NCBI RefSeq assembly: GCF_014649015.1
Contig: NZ_BMSF01000008.1
Location: 1 to 64,000 of the forward strand
DNA length: 64,000 nt
Source of the DNA: Streptomyces narbonensis
GTDB lineage: Bacteria; Actinomycetota; Actinomycetes; Streptomycetales; Streptomycetaceae
Direction: 5' to 3'
Shown in pieces: positions 1 to 7,031 of this stretch. The notes under the pieces are model-generated. The model did no database searches and was not told the DNA's origin. It saw nothing but the letters and a program-made list of their open reading frames with translations. How positions within the stretch are numbered: the first letter of the stretch is position 1; every line of letters starts with the position of its first letter. The translations under genes were made by a program, and so were the position numbers.

Positions 1-400
1 ATCAACTAATCTGGCGTTGATTTTTGGCACGCTGTTGAGTTCTCAAGGTGCGGACGCTTCCTTTGTACTCACCCTCGCGGGCTTTCCTCCGGGCTTTTCC
101 TTCGTTCCGAAGCTTATCAGATGTTTTCCATCCGATTTCCTCGGCGCTTTCCGGTCCGTTTCGCTTTCGCTCCGCGGCCCTTCCGGCGGTTCCGACTCTA
201 TCAGATCCTTTCGGCGTCTGATTCCCAGTCAGCGGGGTTTGTCTTTCCGGCTGTTGGGCCGTTCCGACGTCTCAAACTCTAGCGGATTCCCCCGTCAACT
301 CATAATCGAGTCTTTCGAATTGAATTTCGGCATGCCAAAATTCGTCCCGGTGGGGAGATCGTGCTGAGTAGAGGTGCCGCATCAGCGGCGTGAGTGGCTG
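1..400 (-). promoter_or_regulatory. rRNA operon promoter and leader region
   Basis: No protein gene is supported in the first 494 bases. Read on the minus strand, the segment ends (positions 1–50) with the conserved actinobacterial pre-16S leader, including CCTTGAGAACTCAAC at 34–48, so a 16S gene should lie just left of the window. Upstream are tandem promoter-like blocks. TAGAGT lies at 276–281 with TTGACG at 293–298, another TAGAGT at 195–200, and a TAAGCT block at 111–116. Each is followed within a few bases by CGGAAC. Streptomyces rrn operons are known to have several tandem promoters. The 11-bp gap between TTGACG and TAGAGT is too short for a normal pair, so the exact hexamers are uncertain. 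Confidence 0.75.
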
Positions 401-494
401 TCGAAGAACCGTTCCGGCTCCGTGACAACTCGGAGAACATTACGCATCCGGTGGGGGCGTGTCAACCCCCGGCCGGAGGGCGCGGTGGAGGGTG

Positions 495-1061
495 TCAATC
501 CAGGTCCGTGAGGCGGCCGCCGGCGTCGGGCTGGGTGAGCTCCACCCGGCGCAGGAGGCGGATGAGGACCTCGCCGAGGACTCCCCTCTCGTCTGCCGTG
601 AGGTCTTGGAGGAGGTCCTCCTCGAAGCCCGTGGCCATGCGCATGGCCTCCAGCCACTTCGAGCGGCCCTCGTCAGTGAGCTCGACGATCACGCGGACAC
701 GGTTGCTCTCGTCGCGGTCGCGGGTGACCAGGCCCTCGCCCGCCATGCGGTCGATGCGGTGGGTCATGGCGGCCGGGGTGAGGCCCAGTCGCTTGGCGAG
801 CTCGCCCGGGCCCAGGCGGTAGGGCGCTCCGGCGAGGACCAGGGTCTTGAGGACCTCCCACTCGGCGTTGCTGATGCCGAGGTCGGCGAGCTGGCGACCG
901 TACGCCACGTTCATCCGGCGGTTCAGTCGGCCGAGGGCCGAGACGACCTTCTCCACCTGAGGGTCGAGGTCGCGGTACTCGCGCTGGTAGGCGGCGATCT
1001 GCTCGTCGAGGGTCGGTTCCTGGGGGGCCTGCGGGCCGGACCGCTCGGGGGTGTCGGACAT
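495..1061 (-). CDS. MarR family transcriptional regulator
   Basis: A 188-residue winged-helix DNA-binding protein. The MarR core runs from about residue 40 to 150, with the recognition-helix segment LGLTPAAMTHRIDRMAGEGL and the basic wing RDRDESNRVRVIVELTDEG. The frame is open upstream, but the ATG at 1061 gives the normal family length and the longer N-terminus has no family character. It is divergent from an MFS transporter gene 130 bp away. MarR proteins in this arrangement usually repress both genes and respond to a small ligand; that role is inferred. A near-perfect dyad lies in the shared promoter region (separate entry). The ligand is unknown. Confidence 0.93.
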   Translation of the reverse strand: MSDTPERSGPQAPQEPTLDEQIAAYQREYRDLDPQVEKVVSALGRLNRRMNVAYGRQLADLGISNAEWEVLKTLVLAGAPYRLGPGELAKRLGLTPAAMTHRIDRMAGEGLVTRDRDESNRVRVIVELTDEGRSKWLEAMRMATGFEEDLLQDLTADERGVLGEVLIRLLRRVELTQPDAGGRLTDLD

Positions 1062-1119
1062 GCGGCGAGTATCCCACGCAGTTCGTTGGCGTTGAAGTCC
1101 TTCGCTGTGTACTGTTAAG

Positions 1120-1147
1120 GATCTAACTTTAGTGTTGAAGTCTTCAA
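1120..1147 (-). promoter_or_regulatory. Candidate marR promoter and MarR operator
   Basis: TTGAAGTCTTCAA at 1135–1147 is a perfect 6-1-6 palindrome between the divergent marR and MFS genes. On the minus strand its left half (TTGAAG) can act as the −35 box for a −10 box TAGATC at 1120–1125 with a 16-bp spacer, so a MarR dimer bound here would block marR transcription. The hexamers and palindrome are seen; the binding is inferred. Confidence 0.45.
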
Positions 1148-1191
1148 GGTTCAGGGCTACACCTCTGAACCTGTGACCGAAGTGGGTGAGT

Positions 1192-2502
1192 GTGACCAAG
1201 GCGAGGGGCGCAGCGATGCGCCGTATTCAGGCAGGCAGCGCGCTGAGCGCGTTCGGACTCGGCTTCACCGTGCCGTACCTCTATGTGTACGTCGCCCAGG
1301 TGCGGGATCTGGGTGCGGCGACCGCGGGTGTCGTTCTCGCCGTCTTCGCCATGGCCGCGCTCGTGGTGCTGCCCTTCAGCGGGCGGGCCATCGACCGGCG
1401 CGGGCCGGTGCCCGTCCTGCTCGTCGCCTCGGTCGTGGCCGCCGTGGGTGCCCTGGCGATGGGCTTCGCGTCCAGCGTGCCCGCCGCCGTGGGTGCCGCG
1501 GCGCTGCTCGGCGCCGGTACGGCGGTGCTCCAGCCGGCGCTCGCCACGATGATCGTCTGGTGCTCGACGCCTGTGGGCCGGACCCGGGCCTTCGCCATGC
1601 AGTTCTTCCTGCAGAACCTCGGCCTCGGTGTCGGTGGTCTGATCGGCGGCCTGCTCGTCGACACGAGCCGCCCCGGCAGCTTCATCCTGCTGTTCTCCAT
1701 CGAGGCGGCGATGTTCCTGGTGCTCGCCGCGGTCGTGGGGACCGTGCGGATGCCGGGCTCCCCCGCGCTGCGCGGTGCCCGTCCCTCCGAGGGCGGCAAG
1801 AGCGGCGGTGTCCGCGCGCTGCTCGGGCACAAGGCGATGGTGCAGCTGTGCGTCCTCGGGTTCGTGCTGTTCTTCGCCTGCTACGGGCAGTTCGAATCGG
1901 GTCTCGCCGCGTACGGGACCGAGGCCGCGGGGATCGAGCCGTCGACGCTCGGGATGGCGCTGGCCGCCAACACGGCGGTCATCGTGGCCGCCCAGTTCCT
2001 GGTGCTGAAGTTCGTCGAGCGCCGCAAGCGGACCCGCGTGATCGCGGCCGTCGGTCTGATCTGGACCGTGGCGTGGCTCATCGCCGGGTACGCGGGGCTC
2101 GGGCACGGCAGCCAGGCGATGGCGACCGCGGCGTTCGTCTCCACGTACGCGCTCTTCGGGCTCGGCGAGGCGATGCTGTCGCCGACCGTGGCGCCGCTGG
2201 TGGCCGATCTGGCGCCGGAGTCGATGGTCGGGCAGTACAACTCGGCCTTCGCCCTGGTCAAGCAGCTCGCGCTCGCAGTCGGTCCGGCCGTCGGCGGGCC
2301 CATGGGGGCCGCGCTGCACGGTCCGTACATCGTGACGTTCGTGCTCTTCTCGCTCGGCATCACGTTCCTCGCGGTCAGGCTCGGCCGCCAGCTGACCCCC
2401 GAGCAGAACCAGCCCTCGCCGGCCGCGGCCAAGCCGTCGAAGGTCGTCGCCCGGCACCAGCCGGGGCAGGCGGCCGGGCAGAAGGTCGAGCTGTCGGCCT
2501 AG
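1192..2502 (+). CDS. MFS transporter
   Basis: An integral membrane protein of about 436 residues with twelve hydrophobic segments in two halves and a basic loop between them (around PSEGGKSGG). The loop-2/3 signature region reads FSGRAIDRRGPVPVL, as in drug and metabolite exporters of the major facilitator superfamily. The start is uncertain: GTG at 1186 or 1192, or ATG at 1216, which has a good GAGGGG ribosome-binding site seven bases upstream. It is divergent from marR, so it is probably the exporter controlled by that repressor. The substrate cannot be read from the sequence. The C-terminal 35 residues are a soluble Ala/Pro/Lys tail. Confidence 0.9.
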   Translation: MTKARGAAMRRIQAGSALSAFGLGFTVPYLYVYVAQVRDLGAATAGVVLAVFAMAALVVLPFSGRAIDRRGPVPVLLVASVVAAVGALAMGFASSVPAAVGAAALLGAGTAVLQPALATMIVWCSTPVGRTRAFAMQFFLQNLGLGVGGLIGGLLVDTSRPGSFILLFSIEAAMFLVLAAVVGTVRMPGSPALRGARPSEGGKSGGVRALLGHKAMVQLCVLGFVLFFACYGQFESGLAAYGTEAAGIEPSTLGMALAANTAVIVAAQFLVLKFVERRKRTRVIAAVGLIWTVAWLIAGYAGLGHGSQAMATAAFVSTYALFGLGEAMLSPTVAPLVADLAPESMVGQYNSAFALVKQLALAVGPAVGGPMGAALHGPYIVTFVLFSLGITFLAVRLGRQLTPEQNQPSPAAAKPSKVVARHQPGQAAGQKVELSA

Positions 2503-2512
2503 GCGACCGCTG

Positions 2513-4240
2513 TCAGGGCTTGTTCGGGAGGGCGAACTCGCACCAGACCGCTTTGCCGCCGCCCGGTGTGCGGCGGCTCCCCCAGGACGAGGCGATCGTC
2601 GCGATGATCGAGATACCGCGACCCGCCTCGTCCTCTGTTTCCGCCCTGCGGCGGCGGGGCAGGTGGTCGTCCCCGTCCGTCACCTCGATGATCAGTCGGC
2701 GGTCCGTGCGGCGCATGCGCAACCGCATGGGCGGGGTGCCGTGCTGGAGGGAGTTCGCCACGAGCTCGCTGGTGGCGAGGACGCCCAGGTCACGCAGCTC
2801 GACCGGGAAGCGCCAGCTCGACAGGACGCCGGTGGCGAAGGCACGCGCGCGGGGCGCCGCCTCCACCCCGCCGAGGAGCTCCAGGGCCGCGTTGTGGAAG
2901 AGCTCGGCGTCCGAGCCCTGGCGGGAGGGGTGCTGGACGACGAGGACGGCCACGTCGTCGTCGTGCTCGGCGGTGACGCCCAGGGCGCGGAGCAGCCGGT
3001 CGCAGACGACCTGCGGGGTGCCGCTCGCGCCGGCGAGGGCACGGGCCAGGGCCTCGACGCCCTCGTCGATGTCCTCGCGGCGGCGCTCGACCAGGCCGTC
3101 CGTGTAGAGGACGGCGGTGGAGCCGGGGGGCAGGGCGATGGAGCCCGAGGCGTGCAGCCAGCCGCCGGTGCCGAGGGGCGGGCCCGTGGGGTCCTCGGCG
3201 AGGCGCACGGTGCCGTCCTCGTCCCGGACGAGGATCGGGAGGTGGCCGGCCGAGGCGTACACCAGCTTTCCCTCGCTGGGGTCGTGGATCGCGTACACGC
3301 AGGTGGCGATCTGGCTGGCGTCGATCTCGGCGGCGAGGCCGTCGAGGAGCTGGAGCACCTCGTGCGGGGGCAGGTCCAGGCGCGCGTAGGCCCGGACGGC
3401 CGTGCGGAGCTGGCCCATGACGGCGGCGGCGCGCACGCCGCGGCCCATCACGTCGCCGATGACGAGCGCGGTGCGGCCCGCTCCGAGGGTGATCACGTCG
3501 TACCAGTCGCCGCCGACCGCCGCGTCCGTGCCACCGGGCTGGTAGGTGGCGGCGATCCGCAGGTCGTCGGGCTGCTCCAGCTCCTGCGGGAGCAGGGAGC
3601 GCTGGAGGGTGACGGCGGTCTCGCGGTGGCGGCGCTCGCTGGCCCGGAGCCGCTCGGCGGCCTCGGCGTGGTCGGTGACGTCGGCGGCGTGGACGAGGAC
3701 GCCGCCCTCGATGTGGGGGCTGTCGACGGGCAGGCACGTGACCGTGTACGAGCCGCCGTCCTGGGTGCGGCGGGACTTGACCGTCCGGGGCTTTCCGCTG
3801 CGCAGGACCTGGTCCATGAGGGGCAGCAGGCCGAGCTCCTCGGCCTCCGGGCAGGTGTCGGCGACGGTGGCGCCGGCGGGGCGGGGGCCGAACGCGGCGG
3901 CGTAGGCGTCGTTGACGTACGCGATGCGGTGCTCAGGGCCGTACACGAGGGCGACCAGGCCGGGGAGGCGGCCGAGGAGCTCCCTTACGGAGAAGTCCTC
4001 CAGGGCGGGGACCTCGGCGGTGTCGGCGGCGGTGCCTTCGGTGTCTTCGGGGAGTTGCTCCAGCTGCTGCCCGTACTCACCGCGGGCTGCGGGCACGGAG
4101 CCTTCGGTCCCCCGCGCCGCGCGGCGCTGCGTGCCGGGGAGCCGGGCGCTCCAACGGGTGAAGTTCACGGATCTGTATGCCTCGTGGTGTCGGTGCCGCG
4201 CAGAGTCACGCTGTGCAGGTGTGAGCCCACCTATGGTCAC
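2513..4240 (-). CDS. PAS–PP2C (SpoIIE-type) phosphatase with HATPase domain
   Basis: A 575-residue cytosolic signalling protein. A PAS domain (about residues 95–205; GLVALVYGPEHRIAYVND) is followed by a SpoIIE-type Ser/Thr phosphatase (about 225–425). Metal-binding motifs GGDWYDV, GDVMGRG and LYTDGL are present. A GHKL/anti-sigma-kinase ATPase fold occupies the C-terminus (about 450–570; LATSELVANSLQHG, then GRGISIIATIASSWG). In Streptomyces this architecture belongs to the large RsbU-like family acting on anti-anti-sigma factors; no partner gene is adjacent. The start is the ORF's first codon, but the N-terminal 60 residues are poorly ordered and a later start is possible. It converges on the MFS gene with only a 10-bp gap. 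Confidence 0.9.
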   Translation of the reverse strand: MTIGGLTPAQRDSARHRHHEAYRSVNFTRWSARLPGTQRRAARGTEGSVPAARGEYGQQLEQLPEDTEGTAADTAEVPALEDFSVRELLGRLPGLVALVYGPEHRIAYVNDAYAAAFGPRPAGATVADTCPEAEELGLLPLMDQVLRSGKPRTVKSRRTQDGGSYTVTCLPVDSPHIEGGVLVHAADVTDHAEAAERLRASERRHRETAVTLQRSLLPQELEQPDDLRIAATYQPGGTDAAVGGDWYDVITLGAGRTALVIGDVMGRGVRAAAVMGQLRTAVRAYARLDLPPHEVLQLLDGLAAEIDASQIATCVYAIHDPSEGKLVYASAGHLPILVRDEDGTVRLAEDPTGPPLGTGGWLHASGSIALPPGSTAVLYTDGLVERRREDIDEGVEALARALAGASGTPQVVCDRLLRALGVTAEHDDDVAVLVVQHPSRQGSDAELFHNAALELLGGVEAAPRARAFATGVLSSWRFPVELRDLGVLATSELVANSLQHGTPPMRLRMRRTDRRLIIEVTDGDDHLPRRRRAETEDEAGRGISIIATIASSWGSRRTPGGGKAVWCEFALPNKP

Positions 4241-4274
4241 ACGTCCAGTGTGGACGAGTGCACTGACAGTGATG

Positions 4275-5639
4275 TCAGGACGACGGCTTGTCGCCGTCTG
4301 CGGGTGGCGGTGCGGCGGCGAGTTCGAATTCGGCGCGCGGGTGTTCCAGCGAGCCGAGAGAGACGATTTCCCGCTTGAACAGGCCGGAAAGGGTCCATTC
4401 GGCGAGGACGCGGGCCTTGCGGTTGAAGGTGGGGACCCGGCTGAGGTGGTAGGCGCGGTGCATGAACCAGGCCGGGTAGCCCTTGAGTTTACGTCCGTAG
4501 ACGTGGGCCACTCCCTTGTGGAGGCCGAGGGAGGCGACGGACCCCGCGTACGCGTGCGCGTACTCCCTGAGCGGGCGGCCGCTCAGGGAGGCGGCGACGT
4601 TCTCGGCGAGGACCTTGGCCTGGCGGACGGCGTGCTGGGCGTTGGGGGCGCATTCCTTGCCGGGTTCTCCGGAGGTGACGTCGGGGACGGCCGCCGCGTC
4701 GCCCGCCGCCCAGGCGTGCTCGACGCCTTCGACGGCCAGGCGGGCGGTGCAGCGGAGCCGGCCCCGTTCGTTCAGGGGCAGGTCGGTGGCGGCGAGGACG
4801 GGGGCGGGTTTGACGCCGGCGGTCCACACGACGGTCCGGGTGGGCAGGCGGGTGCCGTCGCTGAGGACGGCGATCCGGTCCTCGCAGGATTCGAGGCGGG
4901 TCCCCAGGCGGACGTCGATGTTGCGTCCGCGGAGCTCTCGGACGGCGTATCCGCCCATGTCCTCGCCGACCTCGGGGAGGATCCGGTCCGAGGCCTCGAC
5001 GAGGACCCAGCGCAGGTCCTCGGGCTTGATGTTGTGGTAGTACCGCGCGGTGTAGCGGGCCATGTCCTCCAGCTCGGCGAGGGCCTCCACGCCCGCGTAG
5101 CCGCCGCCGACGAAGACGAAGGTCAGGGCGGCGTCGCGGATCGCGGGATCGCGGGTGGAGGAGGCGATGTCCATCTGCTCGATGACGTGGTTGCGCAGGC
5201 CGATGGCCTCCTCGACCGTCTTGAAGCCGATGGCGTGGTCGGCGAGGCCCGGGACCGGGAGGGTGCGGGAGACGGAGCCGGGCGCGAGGACCAGCTCGTC
5301 GTAGGTGAGCTCGATGCCGCCGCTGCCCTCCTCCTCGGTGGCGAGGGTGGAGAGGGCCGCGGTGCGCTTGGCGTGGTCGATGGAGCGGACCTCGCCGATG
5401 AGGATCCGGCAGCGGTCGAGGACCCGGCGGAGGGGGACGACGACATGGCGCGGCGAGATGGAGCCGGCGGCTGCCTCGGGCAGGAACGGCTGGTACGTCA
5501 TGTACGGCTCGGGGGTGACCACCACGATCTCGACGATGCCGGCTCTGAGCTCGGCCCTGAGCTGCCGCTGGAGGCGCAGCGCGGTGTACATGCCGACGTA
5601 GCCACCGCCGACCACGAGAATGCGCGCAGGTTCGGTCAC
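4275..5639 (-). CDS. ndh: Type II NADH dehydrogenase (NAD(P)/FAD-dependent oxidoreductase)
   Basis: A 454-residue flavoprotein that would oxidise NADH and pass electrons to menaquinone without pumping protons. The N-terminal FAD-binding Rossmann motif is ILVVGGGYVGMYTALRLQ. The second dinucleotide-binding motif is FVFVGGGYAGVEALAELEDM. The FAD-closing segment is HAWAAGDAAAVPD. The open frame continues upstream, but GTG at 5639 starts directly before the Rossmann fold and gives the usual length. It is divergent from the atrA-like gene, an arrangement I recall from S. coelicolor (SCO4118/SCO4119). The C-terminal segment with basic and aromatic residues probably contacts the membrane. Confidence 0.92.
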   Translation of the reverse strand: MTEPARILVVGGGYVGMYTALRLQRQLRAELRAGIVEIVVVTPEPYMTYQPFLPEAAAGSISPRHVVVPLRRVLDRCRILIGEVRSIDHAKRTAALSTLATEEEGSGGIELTYDELVLAPGSVSRTLPVPGLADHAIGFKTVEEAIGLRNHVIEQMDIASSTRDPAIRDAALTFVFVGGGYAGVEALAELEDMARYTARYYHNIKPEDLRWVLVEASDRILPEVGEDMGGYAVRELRGRNIDVRLGTRLESCEDRIAVLSDGTRLPTRTVVWTAGVKPAPVLAATDLPLNERGRLRCTARLAVEGVEHAWAAGDAAAVPDVTSGEPGKECAPNAQHAVRQAKVLAENVAASLSGRPLREYAHAYAGSVASLGLHKGVAHVYGRKLKGYPAWFMHRAYHLSRVPTFNRKARVLAEWTLSGLFKREIVSLGSLEHPRAEFELAAAPPPADGDKPSS

Positions 5640-5974
5640 TGTCCCATGACGCAACGCCGTCCGTGGTTTGTCCACAGGCTCGACAAATTGTGTGACCGGA
5701 GGGGTACGGAGGCGCGGGGTGGCGCGCGAGCGGGGAACGAGGGCAACGGTGCAGGTCACAGCGTGCGTGACGGGTGGGCCGTGGGGTCGGAATCGGGAGT
5801 CTTCCGGGCCTTGCTCCGATCGGGGGGCGCACCGTACGGAACTGCCCCTTCTGAATTGACCCGGACTCAACTATGTTCGTACTTCATCGGGGTGTGGGAC
5901 GGGAGCGCGTGGACCGAAGCGCTCGCGGGCCGGAAGCCCCGTGTCAGGGCGGGGAGTCTCCGGGGGGAGACATC
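5640..5974. promoter_or_regulatory. Divergent ndh/atrA promoter region
   Basis: A 335-bp gap between two divergent genes with no coding support. On the plus strand TTGACC (5856–5861) and TACTTC (5880–5885) are spaced 18 bp apart, a weak promoter candidate for the atrA-like gene with a leader of about 80 bases. A strong ribosome-binding site (CGGGGGGAGA, 5961–5970) precedes the ATG at 5975. No equally convincing ndh promoter was found. Confidence 0.4.
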
Positions 5975-6784
5975 ATGAGCGGGGGAACGCTTATGCAGAT
6001 TCAGGATTCACGGTGGCAGTCGGGCGCCGGTACGGCGACCGCTGACGACAGCCAGGGTGCCGGGACGGTGTCCCTGTCGGCGGGCGGCAGGTCCGCGCCG
6101 CTGCGGGTGGACGCCCAGCGCAATCTGGAGCACGTGCTGCGCGCCGCGCGCGAGGTCTTCGGCGAGCTCGGTTACGGGGCTCCCATGGAGGACGTGGCGC
6201 GCCGCGCCCGGGTCGGTGTCGGCACCGTCTACCGCCGCTTCCCCAGCAAGGACGTGCTGGTGCGGCGGATAGCCGAGGAGGAGACCTCCAGGCTGACCGA
6301 GCAGGCGCGGGCCGCGCTGGGCCAGGAGGACGAGCCGTGGTCGGCGCTCTCCCGGTTCCTGCGGACCTCGGTGGCCTCGGGTGCGGGTCGGCTGCTGCCT
6401 CCGCAGGTCCTGCGGGTGGGTGTCGACGAGCCCACGGGGCCGGTCGGCTCCGACGCTTCCGGTTCGTCTTTCGGTTCGGCTTCCGAGGACGCGGCCCGGG
6501 TGCCGCACCAGCGGGGTGTCGCCGATCCCGACGCCCGTGTGATCGCGCCGCGCCCCGTGCCGGCCGAGGAGCAGGACGACGCGGGGGCGGCGGAGCTGCT
6601 CGACGTCGTCGGCCGGCTCGTCGACCGGGCGCGTGAGGCCGGTGAACTGCGGGCCGACGTGACCGTGGCCGACGTGCTGCTCGTCATCGCGACCGCAGCT
6701 CCGGCGCTGCCGGACGCGGCGCAGCAGCAGGCTGCCTCGGCGCGTCTCCTCGACATTCTTCTCGAAGGCCTGCGCTCCCGGTAG
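5975..6784 (+). CDS. atrA: TetR family regulator, AtrA-like
   Basis: A 269-residue TetR-type regulator. The helix-turn-helix lies at about residues 45–95 (AREVFGELGYGAPMEDVARR, then VGVGTVYRRFPSKDVLVRRI). The ligand/dimerisation domain is longer than usual because of a Ser/Gly/Glu-rich insertion (about 150–200). ATG 5975 is chosen because it has a strong GGGGGGAGA ribosome-binding site. By position next to ndh and by recollection this is the orthologue of AtrA (SCO4118), which activates the actinorhodin activator gene actII-ORF4 and other secondary-metabolism genes. The TetR assignment is seen; the AtrA identity rests on synteny and remembered similarity. Confidence 0.85.
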   Translation: MSGGTLMQIQDSRWQSGAGTATADDSQGAGTVSLSAGGRSAPLRVDAQRNLEHVLRAAREVFGELGYGAPMEDVARRARVGVGTVYRRFPSKDVLVRRIAEEETSRLTEQARAALGQEDEPWSALSRFLRTSVASGAGRLLPPQVLRVGVDEPTGPVGSDASGSSFGSASEDAARVPHQRGVADPDARVIAPRPVPAEEQDDAGAAELLDVVGRLVDRAREAGELRADVTVADVLLVIATAAPALPDAAQQQAASARLLDILLEGLRSR

Positions 6785-7031
6785 GGGATACGCGGGGGCC
6801 TCCGAGGGCCTTCGGGGCCTACAGGCCTCGGGGGCCGCGGAGTTTACGTCGGGGGCGGTTTCCGTGCTCCGGGTGGACCAACGAGCATCGCACGAACGTG
6901 TGAGCGGTTACGCCCGGATACAGGAAGTCGCCCCGGACGAGTGGTAAGTGGACGCGACGCTTCGGCGTGCCCGCGCTCTGTGGCAGGCTTGGCCGGGTTC
7001 GGGTCTGGGCGTGTGTACGGGGGCTTCCGCG

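Noticed and set aside
17..367. 116-residue plus-strand ORF
   Set aside because: It lies over rRNA promoter and leader sequence on the opposite strand and has no codon bias or family similarity.
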